A stretch of 64,000 nucleotides of DNA, taken from positions 1-64,000 of the forward strand of contig CACXAO010000010.1 of the NCBI GenBank assembly GCA_902765625.1, given 5' to 3'. This document shows, piece after piece, positions 1-8,248 of this stretch (the first letter of the stretch is position 1; every line of letters begins with the position of its first letter). Source of the DNA: an uncultured Ruminococcus sp. (GTDB lineage Bacteria; Bacillota; Clostridia; Oscillospirales; Acutalibacteraceae). The notes beneath the pieces were generated by a model. That model saw only the letters and a list, made by a program, of their open reading frames with translations. It ran no database searches and was not told where the DNA came from. The position numbers and the translations under genes were made by a program.

Positions 1-975
1 CGAGATCTCGTCCTGGATAGCCTTTGCCGTATGCGCGACGGAGAGCTGTGAGCGCAGCTCGTCAAAATCCGTGATACGGTTCTCACGCTCAACCTGCAGG
101 CCGTTGGCAAGAGCCGAGACAACGTGCGGAGGCAGCTTTTTGACGGTGGTGGTGCTCATGAGCAGACGGCTGTCGTTTACTCTCTCGGGCGCGGACTTGG
201 GCAGATGACCCGTCAGCGCGTAAAACAGCGTCGCGCACAAGCCGTAGATATCTGTGATATCGTCGAGCGGAAAGCCTACCTCATACTGCTCCGGCGCAGC
301 CGCTCCGGAAAAGAGCTGACTCTTGAGCGAGGTGCCGCGCTTGCGCTCGTTCTCGGTCGCGAAGCCCGAAATTTTGAGCTTGCCCGATGATGTGATATAC
401 ATATTCTTCGGCGAGATCGCGTAGTGACCCACTCCCCTCTTGTGGAGAGCCTCGAGAGCCGAGATGACGGGCATGAAGAGCGGACGCGCAACATCCCAGT
501 CAAGACTTCCGCCGCTGCGCTCAACATACTCCTCAAAGGGGATGTAGTCCTCGCTGTCCTCGATCACATATGCGGTGTTGTTAGCCTCGATGATATTATG
601 GACGTTCATCAGCGCCGAAAGCTCGCGCAGATCCGCTACAACGCGGTAATAGTTGATGAAATCGTCCTTGAGCTTATTGTAAACCAAACGGTTTTCGTAG
701 TTGACGCGAACCTCGGTTTCACCCTCGGCTCTGTTGAAGAGTCCGACCGGCAAAAACTCCGCGACGATGGCGACGTCGCCCGTCTGCTTGTCGTAGCAGA
801 GATAGCGTGTGCTCTCGCCGTTTGTATCGATTCCTGCGCCTACTATGTATCTGTTCGCGAGCACCGTTCCGTAAGGAAGGAACGGCGCCTGCTGCTTTTC
901 TGCATTATCAAAGCCGCAGGCGGGACAGAAGCGTCTGTCGCCGATTTCCTGCATACATCCCATGCACAATGCCAT
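1..975 (-). CDS. Zinc-ribbon protein with degenerate protein kinase domain (partial, C-terminus outside window)
   Basis: The 325 visible codons start at an ATG preceded by GGAG 11 bases upstream; the gene runs off the left edge. Residues 4-20 form a zinc ribbon (C4xxC7, C17xxC20). A kinase-like fold follows, of the group that reads 'PYGTVL..RY.VG...YD' and then 'EFLP'. Every catalytic motif is lost: the glycine loop is GAGIDTNGES, the expected lysine in VAIK is V70, the HRD motif is H183-Y-A185, and the DFG position reads ISGFA (201-205). By established kinase knowledge this should be a pseudokinase with a scaffolding, sensing or regulatory role. It lies downstream of the thiN end of the prkC operon but has its own promoter. 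Its C-terminal domains cannot be seen, so a membrane or ligand-binding part is possible. Confidence 0.75.
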   Translation of the reverse strand, partial: MALCMGCMQEIGDRRFCPACGFDNAEKQQAPFLPYGTVLANRYIVGAGIDTNGESTRYLCYDKQTGDVAIVAEFLPVGLFNRAEGETEVRVNYENRLVYNKLKDDFINYYRVVADLRELSALMNVHNIIEANNTAYVIEDSEDYIPFEEYVERSGGSLDWDVARPLFMPVISALEALHKRGVGHYAISPKNMYITSSGKLKISGFATENERKRGTSLKSQLFSGAAAPEQYEVGFPLDDITDIYGLCATLFYALTGHLPKSAPERVNDSRLLMSTTTVKKLPPHVVSALANGLQVERENRITDFDELRSQLSVAHTAKAIQDEIS

Positions 976-1040
976 ACTTCTATTCACTCCATACTGTTAA
1001 AACTTCACAATCCATATACATTTATATCATTCCAACTTGA

Positions 1041-1070
1041 ATTATAGCATACTACTATATTTCTTTTCAA
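1041..1070 (-). promoter_or_regulatory. Sigma-A promoter of the pseudokinase gene
   Basis: On the minus strand TTGAAA (1070-1065) is followed after 18 bases by TATAAT (1046-1041), about 65 bases before the ATG at 975. It separates this gene from the operon ending with thiN. No terminator could be recognised between 1071 and 1228. Confidence 0.65.
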
Positions 1071-1228
1071 GATTTATAGATGTCATTTTCATTACATTTT
1101 TGTTATTGACAAAACAGCCTCCGCGCGCACCGAAACCATATTTTCCGCCCGATTTTTTGATTTGGCAAAAAAACATCAATATCCTGTGTGGCGCGTTTTG
1201 TAACCGTTTGTTATTTTCGCTTTAAGAA

Positions 1229-1864
1229 TTATAAATACCGGTCGTCGCGGTTGATTATCATCAGCAGCCTGCCCGAATGCACTTCGATTTCGCTGATTTC
1301 ACCCTCAAAAATATTTGATACTCCAACCGGATTTCGGCTCTCGTAAGCATATCTGTCGAGCGGATAATGCGCTCCCGAAACCGAAATAACCGCCGTTTCA
1401 CAGCCGAACGGAAACAGCGAAAACGTCAGTCCGCCGCAGCCCGAAAAATTGTGTCTGCCCTCTCCGAGCAGGCGGATCTCCTCGCGTTCGGAGAGCAAAA
1501 CGGCGCGTCCGCCCTTGTTCTGCGTATACTCAAGGGCGCAGAGATTGGCGACGGTGTGGTCGAGCCTGCCGCCGGTCGCGGCAAGCACCACCAGTTCATC
1601 ATACCCCTTTTTGAGGGCGTTGTCAATACAGTGAACCGTATCGGTGTAAAGCTTTTCGCGTTGAAGCGAAATCACCTCGGCGTTTTCGGGAAGCTCGTCG
1701 GTGCAGGAGTCAAAATCTCCGATTATCACTGACGGCGTGATTCCTGCTGCCTTCGCGTGCGAATAGCCTCTGTCGGCACAGAGCACAAAGGCGTTTTGGG
1801 GAATCTCATTTCGAATAAACTCAATATCGGGCGACGGAGCGCCCGCGATAATATAACATTTCAT
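1229..1864 (-). CDS. thiN: Thiamine pyrophosphokinase
   Basis: ThiN transfers pyrophosphate from ATP to thiamine, making the cofactor thiamine diphosphate in the cytoplasm. The 211-residue protein matches the usual length and shows the family motifs: AGAPSPD near the start, CADRGYSHA, IIGDFDS, the YTDT metal-binding segment, ATGGRLDH, and a C-terminal SNIFEG segment. I chose the ATG at 1864; a TTG two codons upstream is also possible, and neither has a clear Shine-Dalgarno site. It is the last gene of the yicC-to-thiN cluster, as in B. subtilis. No TPP riboswitch is visible upstream. The 107 bases separating it from rsgA are mostly a dispersed repeat. Confidence 0.92.
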   Translation of the reverse strand: MKCYIIAGAPSPDIEFIRNEIPQNAFVLCADRGYSHAKAAGITPSVIIGDFDSCTDELPENAEVISLQREKLYTDTVHCIDNALKKGYDELVVLAATGGRLDHTVANLCALEYTQNKGGRAVLLSEREEIRLLGEGRHNFSGCGGLTFSLFPFGCETAVISVSGAHYPLDRYAYESRNPVGVSNIFEGEISEIEVHSGRLLMIINRDDRYL

Positions 1865-1884
1865 ATACAAAAGGCAGTTTAATA

Positions 1885-1970
1885 TATTTAATTAATACTG
1901 AAAACCGAATACTTAAAAATGAATAATTTTGGGCGGGACACCCGCACCCGAATATTTTTCGAACCTTAAT
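1885..1970 (+). repeat. Dispersed repeat, core-only copy (R1)
   Basis: This intergenic stretch is almost identical, in opposite orientation, to 51354-51439. It contains the GC-rich hairpin GCGGGACACCCGC (stem GCGGG/CCCGC, loop ACA) inside an AT-rich frame. Unlike the other copies it has no flanking seven-base repeats. It sits between rsgA and thiN, where rpe is found in the related B. subtilis cluster. Confidence 0.8.
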
Positions 1971-1977
1971 TCAAATC

Positions 1978-2862
1978 TCACTTAAACTGCCACGGCTTGA
2001 GGTCTTTTACCTCGTTGTACATGGCGACGTAGCTTTTGTGGCGCGACGGATGGATTTTGCCTTCCTCGACCGCCGCGAGAATCGCGCAGCCCTTTTCGCA
2101 GGTGTGCGCGCATGAGGTGAACTGACACTGTCCGAGGTACTCCTCAAACTCCGGGAAGCAATACTGCAGCCGATCTCTGTCTATCAGCTCGTAGCGCTGC
2201 AGGTCGACGGTCGAAAAGCCCGGAGTGTCGGCGACGATGCAGCCGTTTTCTTCAAACAGCTCCACAACGCGCGTGGTGTGTCTGCCTCTGCCGAGCTTCT
2301 CGCTGATCTCGCCGGTTGCAAGCTCCAGATGCGGAAACAGCATATTGAGCAGCGTGGACTTGCCTACGCCGCTGTTGCCAGTAAAGGCGCTGACCTTGCC
2401 GCGAAGCAGCTCAAGCAGCGCGTCTGCCTCGTCACGGCTCTCCGGCGAGACCTGAAAGACCTCTATGCCGCTGCCGCGATAGACCGCCGCGACCTCGTCG
2501 CCGTTCTTGATGTCGTTCTTCGAAACGACTATTACGGGCTGCATATCGTTGTTTACCGCAGCCGCCGTCATCTTGTCGATCACGGCAAAATTCGGCTGAG
2601 GGTCTACGGTAGAGCAGACGATAACGAGGATATCGATATTTGCGAGGGCGGGTCGCTTGAGCTTGTTTTTGCGCGGAAGGATTTCTTCAAGGGCGCAAAA
2701 GCCGTCGTCGGGCACGGTAATCCGCACCCGATCGCCCGCGACAGGCGAGCTGCCGCGCTTGCGGAAGCTGCCTCTCGCCTTACATTCATATATTTCGCCG
2801 TCGCAGCGGACGTAGTAGAATCCGCCGACGGACTTCATCAGAACTCCGCTTAGCTCTTTCAT
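1978..2862 (-). CDS. rsgA: Small ribosomal subunit biogenesis GTPase RsgA
   Basis: RsgA is a circularly permuted GTPase that acts on the maturing 30S subunit. The 294 residues give an N-terminal OB-fold region, then permuted GTPase motifs: KND (G4) before the P-loop GNSGVGKST, then DTPGFS (G3). The C-terminal zinc site is a Cys-rich segment ending in HTCEKGC followed by the helix with SRHKSY. It starts two bases after the prkC stop with no obvious ribosome site of its own, suggesting translational coupling. In B. subtilis the homologue CpgA is a PrkC/PrpC substrate, which fits the neighbours here. Confidence 0.95.
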   Translation of the reverse strand: MKELSGVLMKSVGGFYYVRCDGEIYECKARGSFRKRGSSPVAGDRVRITVPDDGFCALEEILPRKNKLKRPALANIDILVIVCSTVDPQPNFAVIDKMTAAAVNNDMQPVIVVSKNDIKNGDEVAAVYRGSGIEVFQVSPESRDEADALLELLRGKVSAFTGNSGVGKSTLLNMLFPHLELATGEISEKLGRGRHTTRVVELFEENGCIVADTPGFSTVDLQRYELIDRDRLQYCFPEFEEYLGQCQFTSCAHTCEKGCAILAAVEEGKIHPSRHKSYVAMYNEVKDLKPWQFK

Positions 2863-2864
2863 AA

Positions 2865-4955
2865 TCAGTAAATCACGTTTTCGTCATTGCCGCTGTCCTC
2901 GATCGGAGTTTCGGTCGGGGTGACAGGCTCCTCGGTCACGGGCTGAACCTCGGTGGTCGACGGAGCGTCGGTGACGGGCTGAGTGGGAGCCTTGTACTCG
3001 TGGGTGACGGTGTTGGTGACAGCCGCCTGCGAGAAGTCTATGGTGTATTCGCGGTAAACCTGACCGTCGAGCTGAACGACTACGTTTGAGGTGCCCGTGC
3101 CTTCAAACTTGAGGGTGCAGGTGCTGTTGTACGCCGGGATGAGGGTCTTTGACTGCGAGGAGTCGATCGCGCCGTCGACGATAACGGTCATATCGACCGA
3201 GCCTTCAACGGTTGACGGAAGGTCTACGTAGACCTCCACGCTGCGCTTGTTGCCCTTGCCTGAGCTGACGATGAGGGTCACGACGGTGCCCTTTTCGACC
3301 TTGCCGTAGGGAAGCGGCGAAGAAGCGATAACGGTGTCCTTCGCCTCCTTGCTCTCGTCGTTATAGGTGACCTCAACGGTGAGGTTGAGCTCGCTCAGCT
3401 TTGCCTGAGCCTCAGAGAGCGTGTTGCCGATAATCGAGGGGATCTCGGCGGTCTCGGCGCGCGCGCCGTTTGCGATATAGATGTAAACGGTGGAGCCGAT
3501 GGTCTCCTTTGCGCCGGCTGCCGGGAAGGTGTCGATAACGTAACCCTTGGGGGTCTTTGTATTTTCAACGTAAACAACCTGCGGCATAAGGCTCTTGTCC
3601 TTCATTGCGCGCACGGCGTCGTTTTCGCTGTAATTCGTTACGAAGGGAACGCTCATCTGGGTGTCGGTGCCGTTGACGGTGAGTGTGATGGTGGAGCCGG
3701 ACTTGATTTTCATTGAACCGGCGGCAGGCTCCTGAGCGATGATAGCGCCGATCTCCTTGCTCTCGTCGTACTTGCTGTTTATCTCAAATACGAAGTTCTC
3801 GGGGTTGTCCTCCTTTGCCTGAACAAGGGTTTTGCCGACGTAGTTGGGAACCTCGACGTCCTTTGTCTGACCCGACTGGAACGCCTGGATAAGCGCGAGG
3901 GTGAAGAACACAAGGCAGACTACTACCGCCGCGATAAGCACGCCCTTGACGACGTAGAACATCGCGCCGTGCTCAACGATTACGTCCTCCTCGTCCTCAA
4001 ACTCCTCGTCCTCGACCTTGATGCGGTTAACTCCGCTGCCTTCTTCCTTGGGTCTGTCCTTGATGTTTGAGACGTACTTTGTGGGCTGGTTATCGACAAA
4101 AGAATTGCCGTAATCGAACACGATAGAGGGATTGAGACGGAAGCGCTCAAGCTCGCTGAGCATCTCGGCGGCCGAGGTGTAGCGGTCGGAGGGCTGCTTC
4201 TGCATTGCCTTCATGGTGATCTGCTCAAGACCGATGGGAATGCCGGGGTTTACCTCACGCGGACGCTTGGGCACGGACTGAAGCTGCATGAGAGCTACCG
4301 AAACCGCGCTGTCGCCGTCGAAGGGAAGCTTGCCGGTGAGCATTTCGTAAAGCATAACGCCTACGGAATAGATGTCGGTTTTGCCGTCGGTCACGTCGCC
4401 GCGCGCCTGTTCGGGCGCGATGTAGTGAACCGAGCCGATCGCCTGATCGGTCATTGTGCGCGTAGCCTTGTCAGAGAAACGCGCGATACCGAAGTCGGTG
4501 ACCTTTATGGTGCCGTCCTGGAGCAGCATGATGTTCTGCGGCTTGATGTCGCGGTGAACGATGCCGCACTCGTGCGCGTGCTGCAGAGCCTTGAGTATCT
4601 GGGTTGTGAGATGGAGCACGTCCTTCCACTCGATGATACCCTGACGCTCGATATACTCCTTGAGGGTAACGCCGTCGATGTACTCCATTACAATATATTG
4701 GATCATATCGCCGAAGCTCACGTCGTAGACCTTTACGATGTTGGGGTGAGAGAGCATGGCGATAGCCTTTGACTCGTTTTTGAAGCGGCGGATGAATTCC
4801 TCGTTGTTGAGGTACTCGTCCTTGAGGATTTTAATCGCGACCTCGCGGTCGTCCACGGTGTCGTTGCAGCGGTACACGTTTGCCATGCCGCCGACGCCGA
4901 TCAGCTCGTGAATCTCATAGCGTCCGTCGAGACGCTTACCGATATACTTATCCAT
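2865..4955 (-). CDS. prkC: PASTA-domain Ser/Thr protein kinase (PrkC/Stk type)
   Basis: This membrane kinase of 696 residues senses cell-wall fragments in related bacteria and phosphorylates growth and translation factors. The kinase domain is intact: glycine loop GVGGMANVY (20-28), lysine K42, HRD at 134-136 in HRDIKPQN, DFG at 154-156. An acidic juxtamembrane stretch and one membrane helix (about 335-360) follow. Outside the cell come three PASTA repeats, starting at DVEVPNYVG, MSVPFVTN and AEIPSIIGN. A beta-rich C-terminal region and a Thr/Pro/Glu-rich tail end the protein. The ATG has AAGGAAGG 8 bases upstream. It is paired with the PP2C phosphatase gene 17 bases upstream and the candidate substrate gene rsgA downstream. 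Confidence 0.96.
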   Translation of the reverse strand: MDKYIGKRLDGRYEIHELIGVGGMANVYRCNDTVDDREVAIKILKDEYLNNEEFIRRFKNESKAIAMLSHPNIVKVYDVSFGDMIQYIVMEYIDGVTLKEYIERQGIIEWKDVLHLTTQILKALQHAHECGIVHRDIKPQNIMLLQDGTIKVTDFGIARFSDKATRTMTDQAIGSVHYIAPEQARGDVTDGKTDIYSVGVMLYEMLTGKLPFDGDSAVSVALMQLQSVPKRPREVNPGIPIGLEQITMKAMQKQPSDRYTSAAEMLSELERFRLNPSIVFDYGNSFVDNQPTKYVSNIKDRPKEEGSGVNRIKVEDEEFEDEEDVIVEHGAMFYVVKGVLIAAVVVCLVFFTLALIQAFQSGQTKDVEVPNYVGKTLVQAKEDNPENFVFEINSKYDESKEIGAIIAQEPAAGSMKIKSGSTITLTVNGTDTQMSVPFVTNYSENDAVRAMKDKSLMPQVVYVENTKTPKGYVIDTFPAAGAKETIGSTVYIYIANGARAETAEIPSIIGNTLSEAQAKLSELNLTVEVTYNDESKEAKDTVIASSPLPYGKVEKGTVVTLIVSSGKGNKRSVEVYVDLPSTVEGSVDMTVIVDGAIDSSQSKTLIPAYNSTCTLKFEGTGTSNVVVQLDGQVYREYTIDFSQAAVTNTVTHEYKAPTQPVTDAPSTTEVQPVTEEPVTPTETPIEDSGNDENVIY

Positions 4956-4972
4956 TAATACGCCTTCCTTTC

Positions 4973-5672
4973 TCAGTAAATAACGGTGACGGTGATGTTA
5001 TCGCTGCCGCCGTCCGCCTTGGCGCAGTCAACAAGCTTGTTGATGAGGCTGTCGCCGCGGTTTTCGTGACAAATCTTGACGATATCGCCGGTGGTGACGT
5101 GGTTTGAGAGTCCGTCGGTGCAGATGAGAAGCACGTCTCCGTAGATGAAATTCGCCTCGATGTAGTCAAGTCTGAGAGATTCCTTTATTCCGAGAGCGCG
5201 GGTTATGAAGTTTTTGTTGGGGTGGTGCTGAGCCTGCTCGTAGGTAAGCTCGCCTCTGCGAACCATCTCCTGCACAACGGAGTGATCCTCGGTGAGCTGC
5301 TTGATCTTGCCGCCGCGGATTGCGTAGGTGCGGCTGTCGCCGACGTGAACTACGTGAACCGTGGTGTCCTTTACAAATACAAATTCGCAGGTGGTGCCCA
5401 TGCCGGCAAGCTCGGGATCCTTCGACTGCAGCTCGAATACCGCCTTGTTTGCCTCCATGACGATCTCCGCCATAAGCTCTCCGATCTGATCCTTGGTCAT
5501 GTCGACCTTGTAGAGAGCGGTGATTTTTGTGCTGATATACTCAACCGCGGTGGCGCTGGCAATGTTGCCGCCGTTGGCGCCGCCCATTCCGTCGCAGACG
5601 ACCGCCCAAACGCAGCTGATCCTGATTCTGAGTTCGCACCAGACCGATGTCGCTTTTGCTGAAAACTTCCAA
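4973..5672 (-). CDS. prpC: PP2C-family protein phosphatase, apparently frame-disrupted near its N-terminus
   Basis: The product should dephosphorylate PrkC and its substrates. The natural start seems to be TTG at 5672, one base after the rlmN stop and 8 bases after AGGAGGA. It reads (M)EVFSKSDIGLVRTQNQD, the classic PP2C start including the metal-binding NQD. That frame then runs into nonsense and stops. The rest (VWAVVCDGMGGANGG onward, then VGDSR, CTDGLSNH and GGSDNIT) is in the next frame. From TTG to stop is 700 bases, not a multiple of three, and only about three codons separate NQD from VWAVV where relatives have 10-15 residues. The first ATG in the main frame (5587) lies after the catalytic DG. 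The gene is broken, or the sequence carries a local deletion or error. Confidence 0.75.
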
Positions 5673-5673
5673 G

Positions 5674-6711
5674 TTATTTATCCTCCTTCTTCAAATGATT
5701 TCTTCTAAGTTGACCGCAGGAAGCGTTGATATCGCTGCCGAGGGTGCGCCTTACGGTGGCTGCAATGCCCCTGCCTGCCAGTATATTGACAAAAGACTGC
5801 TGTCTTTCGAGTTTACTTTTTATGTAGCCCGTGCCTTCCACGGTGTTTACGGGAATCAGGTTGACGTGGCAGCCCATGCCGCCGAGCCTTTGTGCAAGCT
5901 CACGCGCGCATTCGTCGCTGTCGTTCACTCCGTCGATCATCGCGTATTCAAAGGTTACGCGCCTGCCCGTTTTGTCAAAATAATCGCGGCACGCCCTGAG
6001 CAGCGCGTCCATCGGGTATACCTTCGCAATCGGCATCGTCCGCACGCGTATCCCGTCGTTCGGAGCGTGAAGCGACACCGCTAAATTTATCGGCAGACCT
6101 TCCTTTGCCAGCGCGTTTATCTTGGGCACAAGTCCGCAGGTCGAGAGCGTTATGTGCCGCGCGCCGATATTGAGGCTGTCCTCTGAGTTGACAAGGCGGA
6201 TAAAACGCACGACGTTATCGTAATTGTCGAGCGGCTCGCCCATTCCCATGAGCACGATATTTGATATCCTCTCGCCGATGTCGCGCTGCGCCGCCTCGAT
6301 CTGGGCGAGCATTTCGGACGCGGTAAGCGAACGCGAAAAACCGCTTTTGCCCGTCGCGCAGAAGGTGCAGCCCATTTTGCAGCCGACCTGCGTTGAAATG
6401 CAGATCGAAACGCCGTGATGATATCGCATTACGACCGCCTCGACGCATTCTCCGTCGGCAAAGGCAAAAAGATACTTCACTGTTTTATCATACCGTGAAA
6501 CAAACTTTTTTTCAATAGTTGCAACAGAAATGTAACAATAATTTTGTATATAATTTTTCAAATCTGAGGGTATATTGCGCATTTCGTCAGCGGACGCGGC
6601 TCCCTTTTTCAGCCAGTCCGCCACCTGACGCGCGCGGAACTTCGGAAAACCGTTTTCGGTGATCAGCGCGGTCAGCTCGCCGAAGGTCAGTGATTTGAGA
6701 TCGGTTTTCAT
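5674..6711 (-). CDS. rlmN: Dual-specificity 23S rRNA (A2503-C2)/tRNA (A37) methyltransferase RlmN
   Basis: RlmN is a radical SAM enzyme that puts a C2 methyl group on A2503 of 23S rRNA and A37 of some tRNAs. The 345-residue product has the cluster motif CKMGCTFC (CxxxCxxC) after GVSICISTQVG. It also has MGMGEPLDNYDNV, the SAM-binding ITLSTCGLVP and a late cysteine in ASCGQLR, the second of the two catalytic cysteines. Its ATG overlaps the rsmB stop by four bases (ATGA), and its last codons carry the ribosome site of prpC. This tight packing indicates one transcript. Confidence 0.96.
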   Translation of the reverse strand: MKTDLKSLTFGELTALITENGFPKFRARQVADWLKKGAASADEMRNIPSDLKNYIQNYCYISVATIEKKFVSRYDKTVKYLFAFADGECVEAVVMRYHHGVSICISTQVGCKMGCTFCATGKSGFSRSLTASEMLAQIEAAQRDIGERISNIVLMGMGEPLDNYDNVVRFIRLVNSEDSLNIGARHITLSTCGLVPKINALAKEGLPINLAVSLHAPNDGIRVRTMPIAKVYPMDALLRACRDYFDKTGRRVTFEYAMIDGVNDSDECARELAQRLGGMGCHVNLIPVNTVEGTGYIKSKLERQQSFVNILAGRGIAATVRRTLGSDINASCGQLRRNHLKKEDK

Positions 6712-8045
6712 CGCTGCCTCCTTCTGAACGCCGCGCAGTAAAAGCCGTCGGTGCGGGCGGTGTGCGGCATCAGCGTGATTTCGTATTCGCGCTCGTCAAA
6801 GGCTCTCTCAACCCCGTCCGGGAGAACGAGCGGCACTCCCTCAAAGTCGGGGTGCTCCGAGAGGAATTTGGCGGCGATCTCGTTATTCTCACGCGGATTG
6901 AGCGTGCAGGTGGAATAAACAAGCCTGCCGCCCGGCGCGAGGTACTGCGCGCTGCGCTCGAGGATCTTGTACTGCACCTGCGGCAAATCTGCCGCAAGGA
7001 GGTCTTGCTTGCAGCGTATCTCGGGCTTGCGCGAGAGGATTCCCAGACCCGAACACGGAACGTCGCAGAGAATGCGGTCGGCAACCGGAAGCGGCATGCC
7101 CGTTGCAGCGTCGCGGACGGAAGCGCGTACCGAACTAAGCCCTAAACGCCTTGCGCCGCTCTCCATCAGCCTGACCTTGTGGTCGTAGAGGTCGAAGGCA
7201 AAAACCTTGCCCTTATCGTTCATAAGCTCAGCCGCCGTGAAGCTTTTGCCGCCGGGAGCCGCGCATACGTCGAGCATAATTTCGCGCGGTTTGGGGTCTA
7301 AAAAGCGAACGCAGAGCTGCGAGGAAGCGTCCTGAATGTGAAAGAGTCCGTCACGGTAGGCTCTGAGGTTCTCGATCGAACCCGTGCGGCTGAGGTGCAG
7401 CGCGTCGGGGAGAAAGCCGATTTTCTCAGCCTTTACTCCCTCGCTTTCAAGAGCGGCTATGAGGCTGTCAATATCGGTTTTTGTGGTGTTTACGCGCGCG
7501 CAGATGGGCGGTCTGCCGCTGAGGTGCTCAAGCAGAGCGACGGCGTTTAATTCTCCGTAAGAATTAATCCAAAGCCGAACCAAATCCTGCGGCGCTGAGT
7601 ATTTTATACTGTAAAAGTAGATTTTATCCTTGTTTTCATCGGGCAGGCTGTACTTTACCTCGGCGCGCGTAATGCTGCGCAGAATGCCGTTTATAAAGCC
7701 CGATGACTTTTGCAGCTTATGCTTCTTCGCGAGGTTAACGCTCTCGTTTACGGCGGCGCTGTCGGGCACCTTGTCCATAAAGAGAAGCTGATAAACGCCC
7801 ATGCGGAGAATAAGCTTGGTTTTTGTTTCAATTTTCCTTAAAGGAATTTTAGAATACTGCCTGATGATGTAATCGAGGGTGATCTGCCGCTCGAGAACAC
7901 CGTAGACGAGGGCTGAAACAAAGGCGCTGTCCACGCCGCTGAGACGGTTCTCACGTATCGCGTTTGAAAGCGCGAGGTTTGAATACGCCTGTTCCTGTTC
8001 GATTTTCAGCAGCACATTGAGCGCAGCGCTCCGTGGATTCGCCAT
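6708..8045 (-). CDS. rsmB: 16S rRNA (cytosine-967-C5)-methyltransferase RsmB
   Basis: RsmB methylates C967 of 16S rRNA. The 445 residues hold an N-terminal NusB-like RNA-binding domain (about 1-140, starting ANPRSAALNVLLKIE) and a Rossmann methyltransferase domain. Motifs include the SAM-binding DVCAAPGGKSF, the first cysteine motif DVPCSG and the catalytic YSTCTLNP. The ATG has GGAGG a few bases upstream. It overlaps rlmN at its end. On the upstream side it is split from fmt by a 200-base intergenic region occupied by a composite repeat, so operon continuity there may be weakened. Confidence 0.95.
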   Translation of the reverse strand: MANPRSAALNVLLKIEQEQAYSNLALSNAIRENRLSGVDSAFVSALVYGVLERQITLDYIIRQYSKIPLRKIETKTKLILRMGVYQLLFMDKVPDSAAVNESVNLAKKHKLQKSSGFINGILRSITRAEVKYSLPDENKDKIYFYSIKYSAPQDLVRLWINSYGELNAVALLEHLSGRPPICARVNTTKTDIDSLIAALESEGVKAEKIGFLPDALHLSRTGSIENLRAYRDGLFHIQDASSQLCVRFLDPKPREIMLDVCAAPGGKSFTAAELMNDKGKVFAFDLYDHKVRLMESGARRLGLSSVRASVRDAATGMPLPVADRILCDVPCSGLGILSRKPEIRCKQDLLAADLPQVQYKILERSAQYLAPGGRLVYSTCTLNPRENNEIAAKFLSEHPDFEGVPLVLPDGVERAFDEREYEITLMPHTARTDGFYCAAFRRRQR

Positions 8046-8062
8046 ATTTCCTCCTTTTTACA

Positions 8063-8239
8063 GAGTTAAGAGTTGAGAGTTAAGATAAGGTCGAGCGGAA
8101 AGGTCGGTTTAATGAGAAAAATCGGCGCCCGACTGTATCAATATTGTGATAGTTGGTAGTTCAGAATTATAAATCGGGCGCGCGCAGAGCCCGCCATTAA
8201 CTCCACTCTCCACTCTCCTCTCTCCACTCTCACCTCTCC
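8063..8239 (+). repeat. Composite heptamer-flanked repeat element (R2)
   Basis: The left end is three seven-base units (GAGTTAA, GAGTTGA, GAGTTAA from 8063). The right end, from about 8198, is the inverted form (units such as CACTCTC). Between them lie two core blocks shared with the element at 42461-42651: 8118-8146 (one mismatch over about 28 bases) and 8172-8199 (three mismatches over 28). The middle also has TAGTTGG-TAGTTCA, the other heptamer type of this window. The element fills almost all of the fmt-rsmB intergenic space. Confidence 0.8.
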
Positions 8240-8248
8240 ACATTCTGC

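Noticed and set aside
424..1047. 207-codon plus-strand frame opposite the pseudokinase gene
   Set aside because: It is the shadow of the minus-strand gene, which has a ribosome site, promoter and coherent domains.
1865..1977. TPP riboswitch before thiN
   Set aside because: The region is a dispersed repeat with no TPP-aptamer-like sequence.
8063..8239. Insertion sequence with transposase
   Set aside because: The element is under 200 bases and has no coding capacity; no transposase is in the window.
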